Part shown: positions 1 through 7,711 of the stretch, one piece after another
Layout of the letters: every line of letters begins with the position of its first letter
How positions within the stretch are numbered: the stretch's first letter is position 1
Source of the DNA: Ferruginibacter sp.
GTDB lineage: Bacteria > Bacteroidota > Bacteroidia > Chitinophagales > Chitinophagaceae
DNA: 64,000 nucleotides
Assembly (NCBI GenBank): GCA_013141115.1
Contig: JABFRP010000002.1
Coordinates: forward strand, 2,654,647 to 2,718,646
Direction of reading: 5' to 3'
Notes under the pieces: model-generated
The model's database searches: none
What the model was told of the DNA's origin: nothing
The model's input: the letters and a program-made list of their open reading frames with translations, nothing else
Program-made: the position numbers and the translations under genes

Positions 1-284
1 ATTCGCCCGGTGTAATTATAATTACCGGGGTAGCTAATCATTGGGTAATGTATCCGGTGCCAGTGAGAGATGTGCTTACACTACAATATAAGGGCACCGA
101 AAAAATTACCGGGGTAATTAATATTTTTATCCAAAACGTTAACGGCAGAATAATTACCAGGTTACGCAGTGCATCCTTAAATACTGTTATTAAAATACCG
201 GTGGATAACCTGGGTAAAGGGATTTATGACATAAGGATTGTGGTGGAAGATGAAGTGATATGGAATCAGCGCTTTGTAAAATAG
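1..284 (+). CDS. C-terminal end of a T9SS-secreted protein (partial)
   Basis: The reading frame is open from the left edge and stops at TAG 282-284, so only the last ~94 residues are present. They include YPVPVRDVLTLQY, a variant of the YPNPxxD start of the type A T9SS sorting domain, then a beta-rich tail ending in NQRFVK. In this family the domain directs export across the outer membrane by the Por system and is cleaved off. What the rest of the protein does cannot be seen. An ATG at 48 lies inside the domain and is not the true start. The gene converges on the thioredoxin-like pair. Confidence 0.8.
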   Translation, partial: SPGVIIITGVANHWVMYPVPVRDVLTLQYKGTEKITGVINIFIQNVNGRIITRLRSASLNTVIKIPVDNLGKGIYDIRIVVEDEVIWNQRFVK

Positions 285-288
285 CTGC

Positions 289-781
289 TTATTTTTTTAA
301 GGCATCAAGTATCTGCTTTTTCTTTACATTGCCCTGGCTAAAAATCCAGTTGCTTTTGTTTATTGTAAAAAGCTAATACAGGAATGGTCTTCGGTTTATA
401 AAATACCCCCAAAAAGTATTTGTGATCTTTACCAATACATATCCACGGATATTTTTCTAAATGAAATTTATTATAGAACAATTTTATCTTCGGTAAGGTT
501 TCGGTGGAAGTTAAAACCAGGTTGGTGGTTTTGGCAACTTCAGGTAAAGAAAGCAGCAGTTTCAATTGCTCCTGGCAATGCTCACACTCGGGGTTAAAGA
601 GCATGATGATAGTATTTTTATTCTCTGGCAAAACATTTTGCGTAAACACAACAGAATCCAGCGATAGTAAACTAAAACTGGGCAGTACTTTATTTTTAAA
701 ATAAGGCGCAGTGGTATCGTACTGAGCAAATGCTGCAGAACCGAGGAAAAGTAAAGTAATAAAGAAAATTGATTTTTTCAT
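289..781 (-). pseudogene. Thioredoxin-like secreted protein, frameshifted near its C-terminus
   Basis: A signal peptide ending AAFAQ precedes a thioredoxin-like fold with a CEHC redox motif and a cis-Pro segment KTIPVLAFY. The frame ends early at TAG 340-338. Removing one base from the A5 run 340-344 (T5 on the coding strand) restores LDFSQGNVKKKQILDALKK and a stop at 291-289, matching the tail length of the upstream paralogue. The start lies 3 nt after the stop of that paralogue, so the two form an operon and are tandem duplicates. It is probably a periplasmic thiol-disulfide protein (AhpC/TSA-TlpA superfamily). The indel is either a real late truncation or a homopolymer error. Confidence 0.75.
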
Positions 782-784
782 TGG

Positions 785-1276
785 TTATAATGCTGCAGCA
801 ATTTCTTCAATTGGTGTGCTGCCAATAAATGATTTTACAAAATTGCCCTTTTTATTATATACAAATACCGAGGGTAGCGAACGCACTTTGTAAAAAACAC
901 CTAAAAAATATCCGGGATCCCGGCCCATGGTAATGGTAGGATAATCCGCAATCTTGTTTTCATCGTAAAACTGGCGCAGGTAACTATATTCCAGTGGCGA
1001 TACCATTACGATCTGTGCTTTTTTAAAAAGGCCTATTTTTTCTTTTAGCTCTTTGGTCTCTTCTATACAATGTTCGCATGTAGGGCTGAAAATGATGATA
1101 ACAGTCGCTTTCTTTTTTTTAAGATCGGCCTTGGTAAAATAACTGCTGTCGGCAATATTGGTAAGTTTAAAAGTAGGCACAATGGGAAAACGCAGGTATA
1201 ATAAGCTGGTATCCGCTTGTGCAAAAACTGTACTGGCTGATAGCGCTATAAGAAAAAAGAGAATGTATTTTTTCAA
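785..1276 (-). CDS. Thioredoxin-like periplasmic protein
   Basis: The protein has 163 residues. A signal peptide (STVFAQA cleavage region) is followed by a TlpA/AhpC-like fold. The redox motif CEHC is at about residue 72, replacing the common CPYC or CxxC of TlpA, and RSLPSVFVY carries the cis-proline. The C-terminal helix is complete (PIEEIAAAL). It is the first gene of a two-gene leftward operon with a close paralogue, suggesting redox chemistry on exported proteins. No partner gene identifies the substrate. Confidence 0.75.
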   Translation of the reverse strand: MKKYILFFLIALSASTVFAQADTSLLYLRFPIVPTFKLTNIADSSYFTKADLKKKKATVIIIFSPTCEHCIEETKELKEKIGLFKKAQIVMVSPLEYSYLRQFYDENKIADYPTITMGRDPGYFLGVFYKVRSLPSVFVYNKKGNFVKSFIGSTPIEEIAAAL

Positions 1277-1336
1277 GGTATATTTTTTTCAAAACTAATT
1301 TTTTTGCTTGAGAATGAAATGTTAAGAGGAAGAAAA

Positions 1337-1405
1337 GTTTAGAAGTTTAGGGTTTAGGAGTTTAGAAAGAACCAGGACTAAACCCTAAACCCTAAACTTC
1401 TAAAC
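1337..1405. repeat. 22-bp perfect inverted repeat with TTTAGGG-like arms
   Basis: The arms at 1337-1358 and 1384-1405 are perfect reverse complements built from GTTTAG/GTTTAGGG units, separated by a 25-nt loop. The element sits between the divergent thioredoxin-like operon and efp, so neither gene ends here and it is not positioned as an ordinary terminator. Confidence 0.85.
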
Positions 1406-1459
1406 CTGGCCTCAAAACAGAAAACCTGAAACAGAAAGCCAAAAACAGCTTTTTTTCTC

Positions 1460-1467
1460 TACTTTTG
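1460..1467 (+). promoter_or_regulatory. -7 promoter box for efp
   Basis: TACTTTTG matches the Bacteroidota TAnnTTTG -7 element 23 nt before the efp start. No clear -33 TTTG was found. Confidence 0.6.
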
Positions 1468-1490
1468 CAGCCACTTAAAAACTAAGCATC

Positions 1491-2057
1491 ATGGCAACTA
1501 CAGCAGATATGCGTTCCGGACTTATCATCAAAGTAGATGGTAGTTTGTACACCGTAATTGAATTTGGGCAAAACAAAACAGCCCGTGCAGCAGCAAAAGT
1601 TTGGGCTAAATTAAAAGGTGTGGATAATGCCCGTACTATTGAAGTAACCTGGAACAGTGGCGAAACTATTCATCCGGTAAGGGTGGAAAAGAAGGCCTAC
1701 CAGTACTTATATAAAGATGATACCGGTTACAGTTTTATGGATACCGAAACTTTTGAACAAATTACTGTTGCAGAATCCATGATTGATGCACCTAAATTTT
1801 TAAAAGATGGCCAGGAAGTTTCTGTGCTTATCAATGGCGAAACTGATCAACCAATGGGTGTGGAGTTGCCCGACAAAATTGTGTTATTGGTTACTTACAG
1901 TGAACCTGGCATGAGAGGCGATACCGCTACAAAAACCTTAAAGCCTGCCACTGTTGAAACCGGTGCCACAGTAAACGTTCCTTTGTTTGTTAATGAGGGA
2001 GAGTTGATAAGGGTTAATGCAAAAACCGGCGAATATGTAGAAAGAGTAAAGGGTTAA
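1491..2057 (+). CDS. efp: Elongation factor P, non-PGKG type
   Basis: At 188 residues this has the usual EF-P length, with an N-terminal KOW-like domain, a central OB domain (MDTETFEQITV) and a C-terminal OB domain with the family signature (EPGMRGDTATKTLKPATVET). EF-P binds between the P and E sites and relieves stalling at polyproline. The loop that normally carries PGKG with the modified Lys34 reads FGQNKTARAAAKV. Aligned without gaps to the E. coli loop, Thr30 falls at the Lys34 position, with Lys29 and Arg32 nearby. No EpmA, EpmB or EarP gene is in the window. A hairpin follows the stop. Confidence 0.95.
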   Translation: MATTADMRSGLIIKVDGSLYTVIEFGQNKTARAAAKVWAKLKGVDNARTIEVTWNSGETIHPVRVEKKAYQYLYKDDTGYSFMDTETFEQITVAESMIDAPKFLKDGQEVSVLINGETDQPMGVELPDKIVLLVTYSEPGMRGDTATKTLKPATVETGATVNVPLFVNEGELIRVNAKTGEYVERVKG

Positions 2058-2070
2058 TTGATAATTTTAT

Positions 2071-2114
2071 AATGAAAAATGGATAATGGTTTACGCTATT
2101 ATCCATTTTTCATT
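2071..2114 (+). terminator. Hairpin downstream of efp
   Basis: The 17-bp perfect arms 2071-2087 and 2098-2114 enclose a 10-nt loop. The arms contain ATGGATAAT/ATTATCCAT, the same words as in the spacer near 8.3 kb, so it may be a dispersed repeat used as a terminator. Confidence 0.6.
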
Positions 2115-2236
2115 TTTGGCATTTTTTATGATATTTTAAGGGTTTTTTGCACATTTTTAGCCCATTTTTGGCCAAAAATGCCCAATTCTCAAATTTTTTA
2201 TTTTACTAAAACTTGTTTTTTTGGATAATCATTTAC

Positions 2237-2244
2237 TACCTTAG
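2237..2244 (+). promoter_or_regulatory. Likely -7 box for accB
   Basis: TACCTTAG matches TAnnTTTG at 7 of 8 positions, 41 nt before the accB ATG. Confidence 0.45.
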
Positions 2245-2285
2245 CAGCCCCTATGGTTTTCCATTAATTAACTAAAAATTTATAC

Positions 2286-2765
2286 ATGGACATTAAACAG
2301 ATTCAGGAGCTTGTAAAGCTCATTAATAAAACCAATATCGGCGAAATTACCATTGAAGAAGAGGGGGTAAAAATAACCGTTAAGCAAAAAAAAGATCCCG
2401 TACAACATATCGTAGCTAATGCAGGTGGGGCAGGTTATTCGGCTCCACAATATGCGCCGCAAGCTGCACCAGTTGCAGCCCCACCAACTGCTGCAAAACC
2501 TGTGGCAGAGCCTAAGGCCGATAACTTGCTGACTATTAAAAGCCCGATGATTGGAACCTTCTACCGTCAAAGCGGTCCGGGTAAGCCCATTTTTGCATCT
2601 GTAGGGGATGAGGTTACACCAGGCAAAGTGGTTTGTATTATTGAAGCCATGAAACTTTTCAACGAAATTGAGAGTGAAGTAAAAGGTAAGATCGTTAAGG
2701 TATTGGTAGAAGATGCCAGCCCGGTAGAGTATGATCAGCCTTTGTTCTTGGTTGACCCATCATGA
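2286..2765 (+). CDS. accB: Acetyl-CoA carboxylase biotin carboxyl carrier protein
   Basis: The protein has 159 residues. A short N-terminal helical region is followed by an Ala/Pro-rich flexible linker (about residues 50-80) and a biotinyl domain with the EAMKLFNEIE motif, in which the lysine is biotinylated. BCCP carries carboxybiotin between biotin carboxylase and carboxyltransferase in fatty acid synthesis. accC follows after 537 bp, but an unrelated four-helix-bundle gene bracketed by inverted repeats lies between, which is unusual for the normally tight accBC pair. accA and accD are not in the window. Confidence 0.95.
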   Translation: MDIKQIQELVKLINKTNIGEITIEEEGVKITVKQKKDPVQHIVANAGGAGYSAPQYAPQAAPVAAPPTAAKPVAEPKADNLLTIKSPMIGTFYRQSGPGKPIFASVGDEVTPGKVVCIIEAMKLFNEIESEVKGKIVKVLVEDASPVEYDQPLFLVDPS

Positions 2766-2777
2766 TTGCAGTTTGCC

Positions 2778-3295
2778 GATTAGCTAATATGCTAATTGGT
2801 TAATTTTTTAGCTTCAAAACTCTTTTCTTTATTTTAAAGTAGGTTTTATGCAAAAAGAGCTGATTGAAAAAAATCCCATTCTCAAGAATAGTATTGAATT
2901 TGCTTTAGCAATTATTGATTTTTGTGAATTACTGGATGCAGAAAAAAAATATATTGTGAGCAAGCAATTACTTCGTTCAGGAACATCAATAGGTGCAAAT
3001 GCAATGGAGGCACAAAATGCCGAAAGCAAAGCCGACTTTATTCACAAGATGAAAATTGCAGCAAAAGAAGCAGACGAAACACAATACTGGCTTACTTTAT
3101 GCGACTATTCCGCCTCTTATCCTGATTGTAAGGAATTATGGCCAAAGCTTGAAACTGTTCAAAAATTACTAAATGCAATTATAGGTACATCAAAAAGAAA
3201 AGATCCATTAAATTATTTTTTAAGTTTTTTTATTTTTTAACAGCGCTGCCAGCTTTTGTCATCAGCACATTAGCACATCAGCACATCAGCTAATT
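2778..3295. mobile_element. Putative inverted-repeat cassette carrying a four-helix-bundle gene
   Basis: The left arm 2778-2799 and the reverse complement of 3295-3274 match at 16 of 22 bases, with four of the six mismatches being A/G transitions. Just inside the right end are four copies of an 8-bp unit ATYAGCAC (3261-3292). The only gene inside is the four-helix-bundle ORF. There is no transposase, so if mobile it must be moved in trans. This is inferred from structure only. Confidence 0.45.
2848..3240 (+). CDS. Four-helix-bundle protein (23S rRNA intervening-sequence protein-like)
   Basis: The 130 residues are almost all helical. The family signature is clear: SKQLLRSGTSIGAN followed by EAQNAESKADFIHKMKIAAKEADE. 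These proteins (IVP/S23-like, related in fold to the Avd accessory protein of diversity-generating retroelements) often appear as orphan genes in Bacteroidota genomes, and their function is not established. This copy interrupts accB-accC in the same orientation and is bracketed by imperfect inverted repeats. No reverse transcriptase or template repeat is nearby, so a DGR role is not supported here. Confidence 0.85.
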   Translation: MQKELIEKNPILKNSIEFALAIIDFCELLDAEKKYIVSKQLLRSGTSIGANAMEAQNAESKADFIHKMKIAAKEADETQYWLTLCDYSASYPDCKELWPKLETVQKLLNAIIGTSKRKDPLNYFLSFFIF

Positions 3296-3302
3296 ATCCA
3301 AG

Positions 3303-4640
3303 ATGTTTAAAAAGATATTGATTGCCAACCGTGGGGAAATTGCACTTCGTGTAATACGTACCTGTAAGGAAATGGGCATTAAAACCGTTGCCGTTTATTC
3401 CACTGCCGATAAAGATAGTTTACATGTAAAATTTGCAGATGAAGCCGTTTGTATTGGTAAACCTGCAAGTTCCGACAGTTATTTAAACATGGCCCACATT
3501 ATGGCCGCTGCCGAAATTACCAATGCCGATGCTATTCACCCAGGCTACGGTTTTTTAGCAGAGAACAGCAAGTTTGCAAAAATTTGCGCCGACCATGGTA
3601 TTAAATTTATTGGCCCCACTCCCGAAATGATCAACGCCATGGGAGATAAAATTACTGCCAAACAAACCATGATCAATGCCGGAGTACCAGTAGTGCCAGG
3701 TGTAGAAGGTTTATTGGAAAGTGTAGAGCATGCCAAATCATCTGCCAAAGAAGTAGGTTACCCTGTTATATTAAAAGCAACAGCCGGTGGTGGTGGAAAA
3801 GGAATGAGGGTGGTATGGGCCGAAGAAGAAATTGAAAAAGCATTTGAAAATGCCAAAACAGAAGCTGCAGCATCTTTTAAAAATGATGGCATCTACATGG
3901 AAAAATTTGTAGAAGAGCCACGCCATATAGAAATACAAATTGTTGGTGATCAGCACGGACAAGTTTGCCATTTAAGCGAAAGAGATTGCTCTATACAACG
4001 CCGCCATCAAAAGTTAGTGGAAGAATCACCTTCCCCGTTTATGACGCCGGAGTTAAGAGAAGCAATGGGTAATGCTGCTATTAAGGCCGCAGCATCTATT
4101 AATTACGAAGGCGTGGGTACAGTAGAATTTCTGGTAGATAAACACCGCAACTTTTACTTTATGGAAATGAACACCCGTATACAGGTGGAGCATTGCGTAA
4201 CTGAAGAAGTAATTAACTACGATCTGATTAAAGAACAAATAATGATTGCCGCAGGCGACAGGCTTACAGGCAAAAATTATATTCCGGTAATGCATGCTAT
4301 TGAATGCCGCATTAATGCCGAAGATCCGTACAACGATTTTCGCCCCAGCCCCGGAAAAATTACCGTGTTGCACCAGCCCGGTGGCCATGGCGTTCGTGTA
4401 GATAGTCATGCTTATGCAGGCTATGTAATTCCGCCTTATTACGATAGTATGATCGGTAAATTAATTGCAGTAGCACAAACCCGCCAGGAAGCTATTGATA
4501 CCATGAGCCGTGCATTAAGTGAGTATGTAATTGAAGGAGTAAAAACAACCATACCTTTTCACTTACAATTAATGAAAGACCCCGATTTTAGAAGTGGCAA
4601 TTTTACCACTAAGTTTTTAGAAGGGTTTACAATGAAGTAA
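3303..4640 (+). CDS. accC: Acetyl-CoA carboxylase, biotin carboxylase subunit
   Basis: At 445 residues it is full length. It has an N-terminal Rossmann-like domain ([17 protein letters not shown]), an ATP-grasp domain with the glycine-rich loop [11 protein letters not shown] (about residue 160), the [10 protein letters not shown] catalytic segment (about residue 290), and the C-terminal biotin carboxylase domain (ECRINAEDP). It carboxylates biotin on AccB using ATP and bicarbonate in the first step of fatty acid synthesis. It was probably co-transcribed with accB before the cassette arrived. A strong terminator follows at 4662. Confidence 0.97.
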   Translation: MFKKILIANRGEIALRVIRTCKEMGIKTVAVYSTADKDSLHVKFADEAVCIGKPASSDSYLNMAHIMAAAEITNADAIHPGYGFLAENSKFAKICADHGIKFIGPTPEMINAMGDKITAKQTMINAGVPVVPGVEGLLESVEHAKSSAKEVGYPVILKATAGGGGKGMRVVWAEEEIEKAFENAKTEAAASFKNDGIYMEKFVEEPRHIEIQIVGDQHGQVCHLSERDCSIQRRHQKLVEESPSPFMTPELREAMGNAAIKAAASINYEGVGTVEFLVDKHRNFYFMEMNTRIQVEHCVTEEVINYDLIKEQIMIAAGDRLTGKNYIPVMHAIECRINAEDPYNDFRPSPGKITVLHQPGGHGVRVDSHAYAGYVIPPYYDSMIGKLIAVAQTRQEAIDTMSRALSEYVIEGVKTTIPFHLQLMKDPDFRSGNFTTKFLEGFTMK

Positions 4641-4661
4641 AAATAAAAAATGTTTTATAGT

Positions 4662-4688
4662 AAAAAGCTACACTTTGTGTAGCTTTTT
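4662..4688 (+). terminator. Rho-independent terminator after accC
   Basis: A 12-bp perfect stem (AAAAAGCTACAC and its complement) with a 3-nt loop ends in a T run. The A/T symmetry means it could work on both strands, serving accC and the leftward gene fragments. Confidence 0.85.
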
Positions 4689-4720
4689 ATTTTGGAACAA
4701 ACTTTTATTTTCATGGCATC

Positions 4721-4797
4721 ATCGTTGCCGGAGTTTATCCTGAGCAACGAAGGACTCGGTTCAAGTGCATACCATTGGGGAGCATTAATTATGTTTT
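4721..4797. repeat. Dispersed repeat, copy A
   Basis: About 77 bp sharing ATCGTTGCCGGAGTTTATCC and the following region through CATTGGG with 17114-17191. A 23-bp core of the element recurs in reverse at 54262-54284. It lies in noncoding DNA between accC and the degraded restriction genes. Confidence 0.75.
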
Positions 4798-4837
4798 GTT
4801 GGAAAGAAGGCGATGGGCAAAAGATAGAGACTACTTT

Positions 4838-5326
4838 TTAATTCATTAGCATTGGCTCCATATAGCAGTCTAAAAATTCGTCTGTGACGCCTTTTAATTT
4901 TCTTTTCTGACACAAGGCATAAAGCTCTTCAACTGCTGAATACGAAAAGAAACGAGTATTTAGATCGTGGAATTGTGGCTTATTAGCTTCTTTAATAACT
5001 TTATCTCTGTCTTCATCTGGGGCAACAATTACATAGCGGGTTGGGTATGGTGGAAATTTATCTTTAAAATTTTTCATTCTTGATAATCCACTTGTAACAC
5101 CGGTTGAATGTTCTACTTCTATAACCGCAGGCATCAATTTTCCATTCTTAAACCAAATACAATCAATTAGTAGAGCGGCTCTAATTGCATCGTCATAGGC
5201 AGACATTAATTTTTCATCTTTTAATGACACAATTATTCCTTCAAATTCGCCAAGTTTTTTATTTTGATACAAAATGCCTTTATCGTTTTGAGCAATCCAA
5301 GTTCTGAAACTTAACTGACAATCGAC
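4838..5326 (-). pseudogene. Restriction-endonuclease-like protein, 5' truncated (copy A)
   Basis: The frame is open from just after a TAG at 5329-5327, with no ATG before conserved sequence begins. The first possible start is TTG at 5272, but recognisable sequence (SFRTWIAQND) lies upstream of it, so the N-terminus is missing. The body has DAIRAALLIDCIWF, MPAVIEVEHSTGVTSGLSRM and RYVIVAPDEDRDKV. The E-V-E pattern with a preceding acidic Asp looks like a PD-(D/E)XK-type nuclease core, as in some type II restriction enzymes. A second degraded copy lies immediately upstream. Function is inferred from the pattern and from the neighbouring Mrr and methyltransferase remnants. Confidence 0.55.
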
Positions 5327-5343
5327 CTAACGTAGCCTTCAAT

Positions 5344-5741
5344 TCAAGGTTGCCTCTGATAGTTCGACTTTCTTATGACTATAATTCCTGAATTTTTAAA
5401 TGTGGGTTTAGAGAGTTCAATTAAAGCGGTTGGATATATATTATCATCAACTATTAAAAAATACTTTGAATAATAGGGGGTATCAATTCTTTCACATTAT
5501 TCAATCGACATAAACCTTCTAAAACATTTTCATTACAAATTTTAAATAAAGCAGGCATTTTTTTATCGCCTTCAAACCAAATACAATCTATATTATTCGT
5601 TTCTGCAATTGCATCTTCAAATGCGGCTAATAGTTTTTCATTTTTTAAAGAATAGCTTGATAGCGATAGCATATCTGTTGCAAACCAACTCCTGTATCCA
5701 TAAGATTTTGCTTTGCTAAATAATATTTCATTTGTGTCCAT
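5344..5741 (-). pseudogene. Restriction-endonuclease-like protein, frameshifted (copy B)
   Basis: The ATG-initiated frame runs 95 codons (5741-5454) and shares YRSWFATDM, SLKNEKLLAAFEDAIAE and NNIDCIWF with copy A. After its stop, another frame continues with YFLIVDDNIYPTALIELSKPTF, which parallels copy A's VIVAPDEDRDKVIKEANKPQF, ending at TGA 5346-5344. A frameshift lies near 5455-5465, and the C-terminal half is lost. In the position of copy A's EVEH there is KICNE, so the putative active site is also altered. This is a decayed tandem duplicate. Confidence 0.6.
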
Positions 5742-5752
5742 AGAAAATATAC

Positions 5753-6559
5753 TTAAATACCTTCAAACCATTTTTCATCAATGGAAATTTTTTCAATCAG
5801 TTCTATCTTTACACCAAGGCTTAATTCTTTTAACTTCTCTACTAATTTTTCTCCATCAATCAAATCTATAGTAGGTGCTCCATCTCTGTTTGCTTCTTTT
5901 ATTGCATCTCTTGTAAAATATCCTGTAGTAATAAATAAACCCTTATCAGTTCTTCCAACCATAGCTCCTCTGAAGTCTCTTATATGTCCTGCGGAAACTG
6001 CACCTTGATATTTCTTACATTGAAACACAATATGAAAACTTAAAATCCCATTTATTTTTGCAATACCTTTTCCATCAATTCCACCATCGCCAGTCCTGCC
6101 AGTAACTTCAACTTGAGAAAATCCCTTCTCTCTCAAAAATCTTTGTATTAGTCTTTCAAAAGCATCAGGTGATAGTTTATCGATTAATATTTTTTGCAGT
6201 TTCGATTTCCAGCTCTCTTCAATTTCTTCTTTTTGTTCTGCTGATAATTGAATTGTAGGAAGATTGATTTCTGCAACACTTGTATTAGACTTATCAACTA
6301 AAGCCCAAACTCCTCTTTTGGAACTTTCGATATATCCGTTTCCACGAAGCATTGTTCTAGCCCAAGCCAACTGATATTCTATTTCTGTTTGGCCGCCTTC
6401 CTTCCCTTTAATATGTGGCGTTATCGCTAAATCTTCCTGTATTTTTAAATCATTAATTACCTTTTCATTAATTTCTTCAATTGATCCTGAACCTCCCAGT
6501 TTTACTAATGCTTGTAAAATTGGATTAAGTAATTGCTCTCTAGTTGGTAATTTATTCAT
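5753..6559 (-). CDS. Mrr-like type IV restriction endonuclease
   Basis: The protein has 268 residues. The N-terminal ~95 form an Mrr_N winged helix (PTREQLLNPILQALVKLGG through GVWAL). The C-terminal domain is an Mrr_cat PD-(D/E)XK nuclease: LSPDAFERLIQRFLREKGF, then GRTGDGGIDGKG with the catalytic Asp, and FQCKKYQ with the QxK pair. Mrr enzymes usually cut methylated DNA. It appears intact in a run of broken restriction genes and may be the surviving member. The nearest upstream gene is a methyltransferase stump, so it could also be the nuclease of a former modification system. Confidence 0.85.
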   Translation of the reverse strand: MNKLPTREQLLNPILQALVKLGGSGSIEEINEKVINDLKIQEDLAITPHIKGKEGGQTEIEYQLAWARTMLRGNGYIESSKRGVWALVDKSNTSVAEINLPTIQLSAEQKEEIEESWKSKLQKILIDKLSPDAFERLIQRFLREKGFSQVEVTGRTGDGGIDGKGIAKINGILSFHIVFQCKKYQGAVSAGHIRDFRGAMVGRTDKGLFITTGYFTRDAIKEANRDGAPTIDLIDGEKLVEKLKELSLGVKIELIEKISIDEKWFEGI

Positions 6560-6597
6560 GATTTTTCCAGCAGTTATTTTAATTCCTTTCAGGTAAT

Positions 6598-6726
6598 TTA
6601 AATATCGGCAAAAGCTTTATGATATTCGTTTACAAATAAAGTTTCATATTGATCAGTCGTCTCAAAACCTAAGTCTAAAAAGCCAGCGCCAGCAAAAAAT
6701 GAGAATATGCCTATTTTATTTTCCAT
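6598..6726 (-). pseudogene. N-terminal stump of a DNA cytosine-5 methyltransferase
   Basis: This is a 42-codon frame from ATG 6726 to TAA 6598. It reads IGIFSFFAGAGFLDLGFE, the AdoMet-binding motif I of C5 cytosine methyltransferases (FxGxGxxxxG), then VNEYHKAFADI, which matches the family's next conserved stretch. A few more residues (FKLPERN) continue in another frame. The catalytic PCQ loop, target recognition domain and C-terminus are absent, because the Mrr-like gene begins 39 nt later. I interpret it as the remains of a restriction-modification operon after deletion. Confidence 0.75.
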
Positions 6727-6830
6727 TATGGCTCAAATTTAACTTGTTTTGCCAAATTAGCTATTATTTTTAGTAAATTCATATCCACAGTTATTATTCA
6801 AGGCAGAGAAAAATAAACTTTAGGAGAAAC

Positions 6831-7702
6831 TTATCTCATCAACTCCAAACACTTTCTCAAACTCTCCTTCCATTCGGGAATAGTAATACCAAAAATATTT
6901 TTAATTAAACCAGTATCTAAAACAGAATACTGTGGCCGCTTTGCAGGTGTGGGATATTGCGAAGAAGGAATTGGATTAACTACACAAGTACTGCCGCTTA
7001 ATTCTTTTATAGCTAAAGCAAACTGATACCAGTTAATGACACCTTCATTGCAATAGTTGAATATTGAACCTTGAACATTGAGTATTGAATATTTCTTAAT
7101 AATCTCCATGATGCATGTGGCTAAATCCGCCGCATAAGTGGGGCAGCCCAATTGATCATCCACCACATTAATACTGTCTCTTTCTTTCATCAACCGCAGC
7201 ATTGTCTTCACAAAATTATTTCCAAAGGAAGAAAATACCCAGGAGGTTCTGATGATGATGGCAGATGGATTATTTTGCAAAGCCAGTACTTCGCCTTTTA
7301 ATTTGGATTGGCCGTAAACACCAATAGGATTGGTAGCATCAGTTTCCTTGTAGGCTTGCTGTGCAGTACCATCAAAAACATAATCGGTTGAAATATGGAT
7401 GAGCTGTGTTTTAAAAATTTTACAAATTGCAGCAAGGTTACCCACTGCTGTGGCGTTAATTAAAAATGCAGTTTCCTTATCGGTTTCGGCTTTATCAACA
7501 GCAGTATAAGCTGCACAGTTAACACAAAAATGTATGGAGTGATCAGAAAAATATTTTTGTATCGCTACAGCATTTTCAATGGCTAATTCTTCTCTGCCGG
7601 TAAATAAAAAATTGTATTGCGGAAGTAATGCTGCCAAAGCCCTGAACTCTTGCCCAGTTGGCCATTAGCGCCTGTAATTAAAATTGTTGTACCTGTTGCC
7701 AC
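6831..7702 (-). pseudogene. rfbD: dTDP-4-dehydrorhamnose reductase, N-terminal frameshift
   Basis: RmlD/RfbD reduces dTDP-4-keto-L-rhamnose to dTDP-L-rhamnose. From GTG 7702 the frame reads TILITGANGQLG (the NAD(P)H-binding GxxGxxG) and then runs out of register near 7652-7655. The main frame contains the continuation QEFRALAALLPQYNFLF directly, plus the rest of the enzyme: NCAAYTAVDKAE, STDYVFDG, YGQSKLKGE. One missing base in the GGGC stretch explains the break. Without it the protein would lack its nucleotide-binding loop. It is the last gene of the leftward sugar operon, 9 nt after rfbC. Confidence 0.85.
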
Positions 7703-7711
7703 CTTAATTTT

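Noticed and set aside
1337..1405. Telomere-like TTTAGGG repeats as a chromosome end
   Set aside because: Only a few units form a hairpin in the middle of ordinary gene-dense DNA.
2280..2570. Leftward frame across accB
   Set aside because: Shadow of a well-supported gene; composition (Trp/Cys-rich) is unlike the neighbours.
2848..3240. Diversity-generating retroelement accessory gene (Avd)
   Set aside because: The fold is related, but there is no reverse transcriptase, template repeat or variable protein nearby.
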